DNA from: Flavobacteriaceae bacterium
Lineage (GTDB): Bacteria > Bacteroidota > Bacteroidia > Flavobacteriales > Flavobacteriaceae
Direction: 5' to 3'
Length of the DNA: 40,481 nucleotides
NCBI GenBank assembly: GCA_947451525.1
Contig: CANFZM010000024.1
Coordinates: 1-40,481 of the forward strand
The position numbers and the translations under genes were made by a program. The notes beneath the pieces are model-generated. The model had not been told where the DNA came from. It saw nothing but the letters and a program-made list of their open reading frames with translations, and ran no database searches. Below, piece after piece: positions 1 through 8,128 of this stretch. Position 1 is the stretch's first letter; the number at the start of each line of letters is the position of its first letter.

Positions 1-9
1 ACAAAATTA

Positions 10-40
10 AAAAAAATAGTCCCAACTTAAAAGTCGGGAC
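10..40 (-). terminator. Rho-independent terminator, minus strand
   Basis: Read on the minus strand, arms AGTCCCGACT and AGTTGGGACT form a 10-bp stem (one G-U pair, TTTA loop), followed by a run of eight T. The T-run exists only on this strand, so it ends leftward transcription. Confidence 0.6.
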
Positions 41-90
41 TACACAAGGTAAACATCCAGTGAATAATCGCAAGAAGCTTCCTCTCGGTG
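10..90 (-). ncRNA. Candidate small RNA with terminator (unidentified)
   Basis: On the minus strand a promoter-like TATATTTG (positions 101-94) is followed by about 75 nt without an evident reading frame and then by a hairpin with a U-run (about 40-10). This is the expected layout of a short independent transcript of roughly 75-80 nt. No convincing -33 element lies at the right distance upstream, and I do not recognise the sequence as tRNA, SRP RNA, tmRNA or RNase P RNA. It could instead be the leader of a gene lying beyond the left edge, with the hairpin acting as an attenuator. Confidence 0.3.
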
Positions 91-233
91 TTACAAATAT
101 ATAAAAATTAACAAAATAAATTAGGTAATCAAGATAGTACCTAAGCAGTTTATGTCTTTTGTGAAATTAGAATTTAAAAAACTACTAATTTCAAATTGAA
201 TTAGTTAAAGTCTATTTCAATCTAAAATTTTTG

Positions 234-241
234 TATTTTTG
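234..241 (+). promoter_or_regulatory. Bacteroidota -7 element for the GNAT gene
   Basis: TATTTTTG matches the TAnnTTTG -7 consensus of Bacteroidota primary sigma factors and lies 22 bp before the start codon, giving a leader of about 15 nt. No good TTTG lies 18-20 bp upstream. Confidence 0.4.
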
Positions 242-263
242 ACTTGCTAGTAATAATATCCAA

Positions 264-773
264 ATGGAACAAAGTTTTATTATTGATAAATTAACGGATT
301 CAATATTGAATACTATTTCTGGAGATAGTTTTCAAACAGAAGTTAGTAGATTAACGACTATTGATTTAAAAACTATCACAAAGAAAAACAATTGGAATTT
401 TGATTGGAAATCAGAATTTAATGACATTCAAAAAGAAGTTTACAAATTATCCATAATAAATAATTCCAATATTATCCAAGGTCTTTTGAGTATAACAATA
501 GAACAAGACCATATTTTCATGAATCTTTTGGAAAGTGCTCCTTTTAATATTGGAAAAAATAAACTTTATGAAGGTGTTGCAGGAAATTTAGTTGCTTTTG
601 CTTGTAAACTTTCTTTTCAAAAAGGTTATGATGGATTTGTTGCTTTTACGGCTAAAACAAACTTAATCAAGCATTATGAAGAAAATTTAGGGGCATATCA
701 TTTTAAAAACCAAAGAATGATTATTGAACCTGAAGCATCCAAAAAATTAGTAAAAAAATATTTTAAATCTTAA
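264..773 (+). CDS. GNAT-fold acetyltransferase-like protein (possible toxin)
   Basis: A 169-residue cytoplasmic protein with no signal peptide. The first 60 residues look like a helical cap. From about residue 60 the pattern resembles a small GNAT fold: a strand pair (YKLSIINN, GLLSITIEQ), a strand with FMNLLES, a GVAGNLVAFA stretch in the place of the acetyl-CoA pyrophosphate loop (about 105-114), a strand GFVAFTAK, then HYEENLGAYHF near the C-terminus where GNATs often carry their catalytic tyrosine. The canonical QxxGxG motif is degenerate, so acetyl-CoA use is inferred. A 53-residue basic protein follows after 3 nt, and the pair has its own promoter-like element. Small GNATs paired with small partners are often toxin-antitoxin systems, but the substrate here is unknown. 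Confidence 0.6.
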   Translation: MEQSFIIDKLTDSILNTISGDSFQTEVSRLTTIDLKTITKKNNWNFDWKSEFNDIQKEVYKLSIINNSNIIQGLLSITIEQDHIFMNLLESAPFNIGKNKLYEGVAGNLVAFACKLSFQKGYDGFVAFTAKTNLIKHYEENLGAYHFKNQRMIIEPEASKKLVKKYFKS

Positions 774-776
774 ACA

Positions 777-938
777 ATGAATTTAATAAAAGAACCTAAA
801 GGAGTTGACTTTATTATTCAAAGCCCACCTTTAACAGAGAAAGAAAGAATTGAAATAAGTGAATTTATTGCAGCAAAAAAATCAACCAAACCTTTAGTAA
901 AAAGAACTACCAAAGTAAAGGTTATTGTTAAAAAATAG
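777..938 (+). CDS. Small basic protein paired with the GNAT protein (possible antitoxin)
   Basis: A 53-residue open frame that starts 3 nt after the stop of the GNAT gene, so it is very probably translated from the same message. It begins MNLIKEPKGVDFII, continues with a polar, helix-prone segment (LTEKERIEISEFIAAKK, about 20-36) and ends in a lysine-rich tail (KVKVIVKK). It has no membrane segment or cysteines. A compact extended segment followed by a charged helix is typical of small antitoxins, and the tight spacing supports a two-gene module with the putative toxin first. I do not recognise a named family. The frame is short, but its position and length make chance unlikely. Confidence 0.5.
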   Translation: MNLIKEPKGVDFIIQSPPLTEKERIEISEFIAAKKSTKPLVKRTTKVKVIVKK

Positions 939-1110
939 CATACAATAAGGAATAGTTTTTATATTAAACCATAATTTTCACTTTATAAAAAAGCAGACTA
1001 GCATTAGATAAAAGTGATTTGCAAATCCGCTATTGAATAAGTGATTAAGTCTTGCGTTTTAAACTTCTTCGCAAAGTTTACATTCCACACAACTAGTCAC
1101 TATGCACAAA

Positions 1111-1140
1111 GTTGTCATTCTGACGCAGGAAGAATCTCAA
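1111..1140 (+). repeat. Copy of GTCATTCTGACGCAGG-type intergenic repeat
   Basis: The segment beginning GTCATTCTGACGCAGG and ending in AGAATCTC resembles a short interspersed repeat that I recall as common between genes in Bacteroidota. It lies between the end of the GNAT module and the terminator of the nuo operon. Confidence 0.4.
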
Positions 1141-1143
1141 ACA

Positions 1144-1178
1144 AAACAAAAAAACCACCAAAATTACTTTTGATGGTT
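1144..1178 (-). terminator. Terminator of the nuo operon
   Basis: On the minus strand, arms AACCATCAAAA and TTTTGGTGGTT (11 bp, one G-U pair, 4-nt loop) are followed by a T-rich run. The hairpin starts about 27 nt after the nuoN stop. Confidence 0.75.
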
Positions 1179-1204
1179 TCTGTTATTTTAAAAATAAAGA
1201 TTTC

Positions 1205-2605
1205 TTATTTCAATAAATTGGTAACTAAAGAAGGATACAATCCGATAAGTACATTCAATAGAATGGAAACCACACCCACAGCATAATACACAAATGGAGT
1301 TGCTTGTTTCTCTTCATTTGGTTCTTTAGTGTACATGGCCAAAATTAATTTGAAGTAATATCCAACACTTATAATCGAATTGATAACTCCAGCAATAACA
1401 ACTACTAAATATCCTGCTTGAATGGTTTGGGTAAACAACATAAACTTAGCAAAGAATCCAGAGAAAATAGGAATTCCCGCCATAGATAATAATGCTCCTG
1501 TTAAAATCGCCGCCATCAACGGATTGGTTTTTCCTAAGCCATTGAAATTTACAATGTCTTCGTTGTCTTTGTTTTTAGTAACCGTTATAATTACTGCAAA
1601 TGCTGCAATTCCTGCCAAGGCATAAGCGGCAGTGTAATATAGTAATGTTGTAGAAGAATTAGCAACGGTTAATAATGCCATTAACATAAATCCTGCATGC
1701 GAAATTCCAGAGAATGCCAACATACGTTTTACATTATTTTGACGTAAAGCCATAATGTTTCCAATTGTCATAGAAGCGATAGAAATAATTACTACTATCA
1801 ATTGGAAAGCGGTTAAAATATCCTGGTTATCAAAAGATAAATTCAAGTTTAATACGGTAACTAATTTGTATAAAGTGGCAACGGCAACAACTTTTACCAA
1901 GGTGCTCATAGTTGCAGTAACCAATGATGGTGAGCCTTCGTAAACATCTGGTGCCCAAAAGTGAAATGGGACTGCTGCAATTTTAAACAACATTCCAACT
2001 ACGACTAAAACTACTCCAATAGGAAACCAAGAAGGTAGTTCGGCTGAAAGTGATGCATTAGATATTTCTGTAACATCAAAACTTCCCATTGCTCCATAAA
2101 TCAAGCAAATACCAAACAATATAATTCCCGATGCAAAAGAACCCATTAGGAAATATTTCATTCCGGCTTCGTTGCTTTTAATATCCAAACGGCTGCTTCC
2201 AGCAAGAATGTATAATGCAATAGAAAGCGTTTCAATTCCTAAAAAGAACATTGCTAAGTTGCTAAAAGAAACCATTGCTACAGCTCCCGCCAAAAGAAAG
2301 ATCTTGATGGCTATATAATCGGAGATTTTAGTTGGATGGTCTTTATATACATCGTGTCCCATGGCAACAATGAATACGGTTAGCAAAATAAAAAGCGACA
2401 CAAACGCAGAAGAAAATTTATCTACAACAATCATATTGCTGTATTTTCCATCTAAAACAGATCCGAAAGAATACAGATTTAAAGTGGTTCCTAATACTGC
2501 TAATAATCCTAAAATTACTACCGGAACAATTGCTTTTCTTAAATTAAAGATTTCAGCTATAAGACAAAAAACGCCTAAACCTGATATTGCTATTAGTGTA
2601 TTCAT
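1205..2605 (-). CDS. nuoN: NADH-quinone oxidoreductase subunit N
   Basis: A 466-residue inner-membrane protein made almost entirely of hydrophobic helices (about 14), one of the three antiporter-like proton-pumping subunits of complex I. FFLGIETLSIALYIL around residue 125 carries the conserved membrane glutamate. FKIAAVPFHFWAPDVYEG around 208-225 is the signature of the broken helix region with its conserved lysine. The length is normal for bacterial NuoN. It is the last gene of the operon, starting 5 nt after nuoM and followed by a terminator, so it ends the transcript that begins upstream of nuoA. Confidence 0.95.
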   Translation of the reverse strand: MNTLIAISGLGVFCLIAEIFNLRKAIVPVVILGLLAVLGTTLNLYSFGSVLDGKYSNMIVVDKFSSAFVSLFILLTVFIVAMGHDVYKDHPTKISDYIAIKIFLLAGAVAMVSFSNLAMFFLGIETLSIALYILAGSSRLDIKSNEAGMKYFLMGSFASGIILFGICLIYGAMGSFDVTEISNASLSAELPSWFPIGVVLVVVGMLFKIAAVPFHFWAPDVYEGSPSLVTATMSTLVKVVAVATLYKLVTVLNLNLSFDNQDILTAFQLIVVIISIASMTIGNIMALRQNNVKRMLAFSGISHAGFMLMALLTVANSSTTLLYYTAAYALAGIAAFAVIITVTKNKDNEDIVNFNGLGKTNPLMAAILTGALLSMAGIPIFSGFFAKFMLFTQTIQAGYLVVVIAGVINSIISVGYYFKLILAMYTKEPNEEKQATPFVYYAVGVVSILLNVLIGLYPSLVTNLLK

Positions 2606-2610
2606 TTGGA

Positions 2611-4053
2611 TTAGTTAAATCTATTAATTTGAGTTAAAATTTCTTTGATACTTGGGTTTACCAAATCTACAATTGGTTTTGGATGCAATCCGTAGAACAA
2701 TAAAAAGCCAATTAGTATAACAAAAACGATGGTTTCGCTAACCGTAATATCAGCAAAAACTTTAGTATTGGTTTCTCCAAGCATTACATTTTGGAACATT
2801 TTCAACATGTAATAAGCTCCCAATATAATAGTAGTTCCGCCGAAAACAGCAAACCAAATATTCACTTGAGATAAACTATACAATACCGTAAATTCTCCAA
2901 TGAAGTTAAAGGTTCCTGGCAAAGCCACAGAAGCCAAAACTAAAATCATAAACATTGAAGTGAATTTTGGTGCTTGTGAACGAATTCCACCTAAATCGTC
3001 AATTTTATTGGTTTCAAATCTTCTGAAAATTACTTCGGCAGCAAAGAATAAACCAACGATTACAAATCCGTGGGCAATCATTTGCGATACGGCTCCGCTT
3101 AAACCATCGGCAGTTAAAGTATAACAACCAGCAGCAATTAGTCCAACGTGTGCAAGAGAAGAATAAGCTAATAATTTTTTTACGTCTTTTTGACGCAAGG
3201 CTACGATTGAACCATAGATAACACCTGCAATACTCAATCCGATTAAGGTTGGCATGTAGGTTTTAGCTGCTAATGGAGCAATAGGAATTTGCCAACGAAT
3301 AACGCTGTACAATCCCATTTTTAGCATAATTCCTGATAAAAGCATGGTTCCAACAGTTGGTGCTTTTTGGTATACTTTTGCTTGCCATGTATGGAATGGT
3401 ATAATCGGAATTTTAATAGCATATGCTAAAAAGAATGCGAAGAATATCCAGAATTGTTCGGTTGCTGATAAATTTAATTTCGTTAAGTCAGACAGCATGA
3501 AACTACCTGCTTTGGTATATAAATAAGCAAAAGCAATTAGCATGAACAACGAACCAGCAAGTGTGTAAATAAAGAATTTCACTACTGCTTTTTTACGCTC
3601 TTCGGCATCGCCATTACCCCAAACCAATGCTATAAAATAAATTGGAATTAAAGATAATTCCCAGAAAATATAATATAATAAACCATCCGCTGCAAGGAAA
3701 GTTCCTGTCATTGCAAATGCCATGAACAATACTAAGGCATAGAAATTTTTAGATTTATTAAAATTATTTCCAAAAGAGGAAAAGATAATTATTGGCGTTA
3801 AAGAAACGGTTAACAACACCATGGCTAGAGCCAAACCATCTGCTTTTAAAGCAAACGATACATTGGGTTGTAATATCCAAGGGTTGTTAAGACTGATGTC
3901 TACACCACCAAGAAAGTGATTTACTAATATGGTTGTACAACCTAATGCCAATAAACTAAAGAACAAAGCCACTTTGGAAGCGATTTTATCTCCAGAAAGG
4001 AAGGTTGCCAAAGCACCAATTAAAAGGACAATTAATATAAGGGATACGTTCAT
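2611..4053 (-). CDS. nuoM: NADH-quinone oxidoreductase subunit M
   Basis: A 480-residue antiporter-like subunit of complex I with about 14 transmembrane helices. FWELSLIPIYFI near residue 130 holds the conserved glutamate of the proton channel. KIPIIPFHTWQAKVY near 213-227 is the counterpart of the LPxHxWLPDAH motif of enterobacterial NuoM; the WQAKVY variant is what I expect in flavobacteria. It pumps protons using energy from NADH oxidation. It lies 10 nt after nuoL and 5 nt before nuoN, clearly in one operon. Confidence 0.95.
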   Translation of the reverse strand: MNVSLILIVLLIGALATFLSGDKIASKVALFFSLLALGCTTILVNHFLGGVDISLNNPWILQPNVSFALKADGLALAMVLLTVSLTPIIIFSSFGNNFNKSKNFYALVLFMAFAMTGTFLAADGLLYYIFWELSLIPIYFIALVWGNGDAEERKKAVVKFFIYTLAGSLFMLIAFAYLYTKAGSFMLSDLTKLNLSATEQFWIFFAFFLAYAIKIPIIPFHTWQAKVYQKAPTVGTMLLSGIMLKMGLYSVIRWQIPIAPLAAKTYMPTLIGLSIAGVIYGSIVALRQKDVKKLLAYSSLAHVGLIAAGCYTLTADGLSGAVSQMIAHGFVIVGLFFAAEVIFRRFETNKIDDLGGIRSQAPKFTSMFMILVLASVALPGTFNFIGEFTVLYSLSQVNIWFAVFGGTTIILGAYYMLKMFQNVMLGETNTKVFADITVSETIVFVILIGFLLFYGLHPKPIVDLVNPSIKEILTQINRFN

Positions 4054-4063
4054 TTTCTTTAAA

Positions 4064-5941
4064 TTATTGTGCTAAAAATAAATAACTAACTATTGCTAAT
4101 ACTCCAATTACAAAAGCAAAAAGGTATAAACCAATACTTCCGGTTTGTAATTTTCTACCTTGATTACTTAGTCCGTTTGCTACGGTTCCAAATCCGTAAA
4201 CTACATTTCCAAGAGCAGGCTCTAGAGTAGTTCTAAAGAAATTAGAAAGAGAGTTTATTGGTTTGATAATTACAGCAGTGTAAATTTCATCTACATAATA
4301 TTTATTGTAAATAGTTTTAGAGATGCCTACAATTTCAGAATCTTGTTTTGGCACAAATCCTTGTTTGATGTATTTAGCATACGCCCAAACAATACCAACA
4401 ATTGCTCCTGCTAATGCAATTCCCATTAGCATGTATTCTTGACTTCCAAGAGCATGCTCTTCGTGTTTTCCAGCTAATATTGGTTCCAAGAAATGGTTTA
4501 ACCAATTGCTTCCTGGTAAATTTATCAATCCACCAACGGTTGCTAATGCTGCTAAGAGGATTAAAGGCAAAGTAATTAAACTCGGACTTTCGTGTAAATG
4601 GTGTTTTTGTTCTTCGGTTCCTCTAAAATCTCTAAAGAACGTCAAATACAATAATCGAAACATATAAAAAGCCGTCATTATAGACGCAATAGAACCAATA
4701 ATCCATAACGCTTTATTGTGTTCAAAGGCTACCATTAATATTTCGTCTTTAGACCAGAAACCTGCAAAAGGAAAAATACCTGCAATGGCTAAAGTAGAGA
4801 TTAACATTGTTGCAAATGTGATTGGCATGTATTTTCTTAAACCACCCATTTTGCGCATATCTTGTTCGCCATGCAAAGCGTGAATAACCGAACCTGAACC
4901 TAAAAATAAACAAGCTTTAAAGAATGCATGTGTGATTACGTGGAAAACGGCAACATTATAAGCGCCCATTCCTAAGGCTAAAAACATTAAACCCAATTGG
5001 GAAACGGTAGAATAGGCTAAAACTTTTTTAATATCATTTTGTAATAATCCAATAGAAGCTGCTACTAAAGCAGTAATGGCTCCAACAATTGCAATTATGT
5101 TTTGAACTTCAGGAGTTAAATCAAATAAGAAGTTCATTCTAGTAATCATAAAGATACCAGCCGTTACCATTGTTGCAGCGTGAATTAATGCCGAAACTGG
5201 TGTTGGTCCAGCCATTGCGTCTGGCAACCAAGTATAAAGTGGTAATTGCGCCGATTTTCCGGTTGCTCCGATGAACAAACATAAAGCGGCAACGCCAAGT
5301 AAAGCAGTGTTAGCAGTTCCAACAGAGATTGCTTGTTTCATTTCCACAAAATTCAATGTAGAAAACAAACTTGCCAATATAAAAATCCCAATCAAGAAAC
5401 CTAAATCCCCAATTCGATTCATAATGAATGCTTTCTTGGCGGCATCATTGTACTCTTGGTTTTTATGCCAAAATCCGATAAGCAAGTAGGAGCAAAGCCC
5501 AACGCCTTCCCATCCGATAAACATAACTAGTAAGTTGCTTCCAACTACTAAAGTGATCATGAAGAAGATGAATAAATTTAAATACGCAAAAAACTTTTGC
5601 ATATTTTCATCTTCATGCATATAACTAATAGAATATAAATGTATTAATGAACCAATTCCGGTTACAAAAAGCAACCACAATAAAGACAATTGGTCTAATA
5701 AAATTCCGAAATCTACTTTAAGATTCCCTATTTGAATCCAATCAAATAAGGTAACTTCAATTGGTTTTCCAGTAGAATTTAATTGAAGGAAGAAATACAC
5801 ACTCATTCCAAAAGATACTGCAACAGCAATAGTTCCGATGGTACCAGAAATGTTTTTTCCTGCTTTCTTTCCGAAGAAAACATTAAATAAGAACCCAACC
5901 AATGGGGCTAGTAGTAAGAGTAAAACTAAATTATTCTCCAT
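4064..5941 (-). CDS. nuoL: NADH-quinone oxidoreductase subunit L
   Basis: A 625-residue membrane subunit at the distal end of the complex I arm, with about 16 helices. FIGWEGVGLCSYLLIGFWH (about 142-160) and TWLPDAMAGPTPVSALIHAA (about 237-256) are strong NuoL signatures, including the conserved glutamate and the LPDAMAGPTP segment. HAFFKACLFLGSGSVIHA follows in the next helices. The C-terminal 100 residues have the long amphipathic stretch ending in a last hydrophobic helix that in known structures runs along subunits M and N. It starts 6 nt after nuoK and precedes nuoM by 10 nt. Confidence 0.96.
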   Translation of the reverse strand: MENNLVLLLLLAPLVGFLFNVFFGKKAGKNISGTIGTIAVAVSFGMSVYFFLQLNSTGKPIEVTLFDWIQIGNLKVDFGILLDQLSLLWLLFVTGIGSLIHLYSISYMHEDENMQKFFAYLNLFIFFMITLVVGSNLLVMFIGWEGVGLCSYLLIGFWHKNQEYNDAAKKAFIMNRIGDLGFLIGIFILASLFSTLNFVEMKQAISVGTANTALLGVAALCLFIGATGKSAQLPLYTWLPDAMAGPTPVSALIHAATMVTAGIFMITRMNFLFDLTPEVQNIIAIVGAITALVAASIGLLQNDIKKVLAYSTVSQLGLMFLALGMGAYNVAVFHVITHAFFKACLFLGSGSVIHALHGEQDMRKMGGLRKYMPITFATMLISTLAIAGIFPFAGFWSKDEILMVAFEHNKALWIIGSIASIMTAFYMFRLLYLTFFRDFRGTEEQKHHLHESPSLITLPLILLAALATVGGLINLPGSNWLNHFLEPILAGKHEEHALGSQEYMLMGIALAGAIVGIVWAYAKYIKQGFVPKQDSEIVGISKTIYNKYYVDEIYTAVIIKPINSLSNFFRTTLEPALGNVVYGFGTVANGLSNQGRKLQTGSIGLYLFAFVIGVLAIVSYLFLAQ

Positions 5942-5947
5942 TAGGGA

Positions 5948-6268
5948 TTATCCTTTTAAGTTTTTTAAATTTGAAATATCAACCGAACCAATATTTCGGA
6001 AAACCGAAACTAGTAATGCCAATCCAACGGCAACTTCGGCAGCAGCAACAGCCATCGAGAAGAATACAAAAACTTCTCCTTTAGGATCTTGCCAGTAGGT
6101 TGCAAATGCTACAAATAATAAGTTCACAGCATTCAACATAATTTCTATGGACATAAAAACGATGATGGCATTTCGTCTATACAACACTCCAAAGATTCCG
6201 ATACAAAATAGTAAAACGGAAAGGAAAATGTAATTTTCTATACCTATTTGATTTAAAATATTCTCCAT
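5948..6268 (-). CDS. nuoK: NADH-quinone oxidoreductase subunit K
   Basis: A three-helix membrane subunit of complex I. I place the start at MENILNQIG (ATG at 6268), which gives 106 residues, close to the usual size, and leaves 1 nt after the nuoJ stop. An upstream in-frame extension would overlap nuoJ by 44 nt and adds a lysine-rich stretch that does not look like NuoK. MSIEIMLNAVNLLFVAF and AAAEVAVGLALLV carry the two conserved membrane glutamates that form part of the proton path. It lies between nuoJ and nuoL as in nearly all nuo operons. Confidence 0.95.
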   Translation of the reverse strand: MENILNQIGIENYIFLSVLLFCIGIFGVLYRRNAIIVFMSIEIMLNAVNLLFVAFATYWQDPKGEVFVFFSMAVAAAEVAVGLALLVSVFRNIGSVDISNLKNLKG

Positions 6269-6269
6269 A

Positions 6270-6791
6270 TTAGTTACCTTTTTTTTCTTTTTTAGACAAT
6301 AAAACCGCACCAATCATTGCTACTAAAAGCAATACTGAAGCAAATTCAAACGGAACCATAAAACCATCTTTATCATCCAACAAAACGGTTCCTAATTTTT
6401 TAATCGATTGAAAATCGGTATGACTTGTATAATATTCGCCAACAAATGGTTTAGAATACATGAAGATTACTACCAAAGCAGAACTCAATAATACGAAAAC
6501 AGTTATTGCGCCAAGCCTTGTGATTCTAGGCTTGTGCACCTCGTCTTCATTATTTAAATTCATCAACATAATCGTGAATAAAAAGAGCACCATAATGGCT
6601 CCCGAATAAACGATGATGTGAACAAGCGCTAAAAATTGAGCGTTAAATAATAAATAATGTCCGGCTATAGAGAAAAAGCACAACACTAAATAAATAGCAC
6701 TATGAATAGGGTTTCTGCTATAAATTGTCAAAAATGCAGTGGACAAAGTAAAGGCCGACAAAATATAAAATATAATAAGTATTGGTGCCAT
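6270..6791 (-). CDS. nuoJ: NADH-quinone oxidoreductase subunit J
   Basis: A 173-residue inner-membrane subunit with five predicted helices. NPIHSAIYLVLCFFSIAGHY and ALVHIIVYSGAIMVLFLFTI match the well-conserved N-terminal half of NuoJ, including the helix whose pi-bulge couples quinone reduction to the membrane arm in known structures. It starts 2 nt after the nuoI stop and is followed after 1 nt by nuoK, so translation is probably coupled. Confidence 0.95.
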   Translation of the reverse strand: MAPILIIFYILSAFTLSTAFLTIYSRNPIHSAIYLVLCFFSIAGHYLLFNAQFLALVHIIVYSGAIMVLFLFTIMLMNLNNEDEVHKPRITRLGAITVFVLLSSALVVIFMYSKPFVGEYYTSHTDFQSIKKLGTVLLDDKDGFMVPFEFASVLLLVAMIGAVLLSKKEKKGN

Positions 6792-6793
6792 AA

Positions 6794-7333
6794 TTAATTC
6801 AGTTTTTTAGTATTTGCCAAAGCCATTTCCATCGGCATTACTAATTTATCTTTTCCAAAAATGAAATCTTCTCTATCGTAATTTGCAGGAACTAATTCCT
6901 TAGAAATTGTCAAATAAACCGCATCTTTCGGACAAGCTTCCTCACACAATCCACAAAAAATACAACGCAACATATTGATTTCATAGATCTCAGCATATTT
7001 TTCTTCGCGGTATAAATGTTCTTCACCCGGTTGTCGTTCGGCAGCTTTCATCGTGATGGCTTCTGCAGGACAAGAAAGCGCGCACAAACCACAAGCAGTA
7101 CAGTTTTCACGACCTTGTTCATCCCGTTTCAACATATGTTGCCCACGATACACCGGACTAAATTCCCGAACTTGTTCCGGATAATGAATCGTTGCCTTTT
7201 TTCTAAAAAAGTGTTTTATGGTAATCCATAAACCTTTTACAATTGCAATCAGGTACATTCTTTCCAAAAACGTCATTTCCTTGTTGGAAACCTGTTTTTT
7301 CTTACCCGATAACGAAATACTTTGTATCTCCAT
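6794..7333 (-). CDS. nuoI: NADH-quinone oxidoreductase subunit I (ferredoxin-like)
   Basis: A 179-residue peripheral subunit carrying two [4Fe-4S] clusters (N6a and N6b) that pass electrons toward NuoB. The two motifs are CTACGLCALSCP (cysteines 78, 81, 84, 88) and CIFCGLCEEACP (cysteines 124, 127, 130, 134). An N-terminal amphipathic region (about 20-45) is typical of the membrane contact. The gene resumes the operon after an interruption by a hairpin repeat and an ORF6N gene, which separate it from nuoH by about 820 bp. No clear separate promoter is visible just upstream, so read-through is likely. Confidence 0.96.
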   Translation of the reverse strand: MEIQSISLSGKKKQVSNKEMTFLERMYLIAIVKGLWITIKHFFRKKATIHYPEQVREFSPVYRGQHMLKRDEQGRENCTACGLCALSCPAEAITMKAAERQPGEEHLYREEKYAEIYEINMLRCIFCGLCEEACPKDAVYLTISKELVPANYDREDFIFGKDKLVMPMEMALANTKKLN

Positions 7334-7355
7334 TTTTATAGCTATTATTATTTTT

Positions 7356-7500
7356 AGAAGCCATTCCTGCTATCCGTTGCAAGCTTTTTCGTTACCAACC
7401 ATTTTTGTAATTTTATAAAAAGAGCTTCCGTTGGTCGCTTTTTTATAAAAACAAAAATTGGTTTTCCACTTCAAAAGGCTTTCCACTTCTATCAGGGCTA
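7356..7500 (-). repeat. Hairpin repeat, copy A (two conserved boxes around a long stem-loop)
   Basis: On the minus strand the element opens with a box containing GATAGAAGTGGAAAGCC (7493-7477) and closes with GCAACGGATAGCAGGAA (7380-7364). Between them is a long imperfect hairpin; ACCAATTTTTGT pairs with ACAAAAATGGTT. Copies B (10334-10405) and C (39505-39608) share the boxes but not the stem sequence. It fills the gap between nuoI and the ORF6N gene. Confidence 0.7.
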
Positions 7501-7516
7501 AGCTTATCAGTAATCT

Positions 7517-8041
7517 TTATTTTTTAAAACCTATTTTCGTTCGTTCTATTTTGTTCTCTTGTTTATCAATCAATTCATCCAAATAACTAAAAACTAATTC
7601 AATGTTTTTGTTTTGATTGTTAAGTTTCATTTTTATTTCTTCAATATCCAATTTCATATTCATTGTATCAGCAAGAACTTCTCTAATTTTAGCAAAAACT
7701 CTAATAATTTGAATATTTACTTTTATTGCTGTTGGACTATTCAAAACACTCGAAAGCATTGCAACACCTTGTTCCGTAAACGCCATCGGAATATATCTGT
7801 TTCCTCCCCAACTTGAGGTGCCAATTTGGCTCCTCAAGATTTCACTTTCAATTTCAGTCAGCTCAAACATAAAATCTTCTGGAAATCTTTCTATATTTCT
7901 ACGAACTTGTCTTTTTAATTGCTTTGTTTCAACAGCATAAAGTTCCGCCAAATCTTTATCCAACATTACTTTTTGATTTCTAATTAGATATATCTTATTA
8001 GAAATAACCTCATTTGGAATAATTGTTAATTTTCTATCCAT
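7517..8041 (-). CDS. ORF6N domain protein (phage/TA-type DNA-binding protein)
   Basis: A 174-residue cytoplasmic protein from the ATG at 8041 (MDRKLTIIPNEVI); an alternative GTG at 8065 lies inside a palindrome and is less likely. The first 110 residues fit the ORF6N domain: IRNQKVMLDKDLAELY, a VETKQLKRQVRRNIERFP helix, DFMFELTEIE, and FTEQGVAMLSSVL. This is a putative DNA-binding domain typical of phage and mobile-element proteins. The C-terminal 60 residues are a charged helix, probably a coiled coil. It interrupts the nuo operon between nuoH and nuoI and seems to have its own promoter (8121-8128) and a palindrome in its leader, suggesting autoregulation. Its cellular role is not known to me. 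Confidence 0.8.
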   Translation of the reverse strand: MDRKLTIIPNEVISNKIYLIRNQKVMLDKDLAELYAVETKQLKRQVRRNIERFPEDFMFELTEIESEILRSQIGTSSWGGNRYIPMAFTEQGVAMLSSVLNSPTAIKVNIQIIRVFAKIREVLADTMNMKLDIEEIKMKLNNQNKNIELVFSYLDELIDKQENKIERTKIGFKK

Positions 8042-8058
8042 CTTTTTGATTATCAATG

Positions 8059-8078
8059 GTATCACAAAATGTGATGCC
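8059..8078. promoter_or_regulatory. Palindrome in the ORF6N leader (candidate operator)
   Basis: ATCACAAAATGTGAT is a perfect inverted repeat with 6-bp arms and an AAA centre (8061-8075). It extends outward to GGT/GCC with one mismatch. It lies between the inferred transcription start and the ATG of the ORF6N gene. It could bind the gene's own product or fold as RNA. Confidence 0.45.
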
Positions 8079-8120
8079 TTTAGTTATTGATTATTTAAAA
8101 AAGCATAAAGCATTATATTT

Positions 8121-8128
8121 CAAATATA
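8121..8128 (-). promoter_or_regulatory. -7 element upstream of the ORF6N gene
   Basis: The minus strand reads TATATTTG, matching TAnnTTTG. It sits in the 113-bp gap between nuoH and the ORF6N ATG. The -33 element is weak. It implies that the inserted gene can be expressed apart from nuo. Confidence 0.4.

Noticed and set aside
121..144. TTAGGTA / TACCTAA inverted repeat as an operator or attachment site
   Set aside because: A 7-bp AT-rich pair with no partner gene or second copy in the window; too weak to call.
1041..1286. Plus-strand frame of 81 codons over the nuo terminator
   Set aside because: It crosses the terminator hairpin and the end of nuoN and has no recognisable protein features.
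6269..6313. N-terminal extension of NuoK (lysine-rich)
   Set aside because: It overlaps nuoJ, and the MENILNQIG start gives the usual length and a 1-nt gap.
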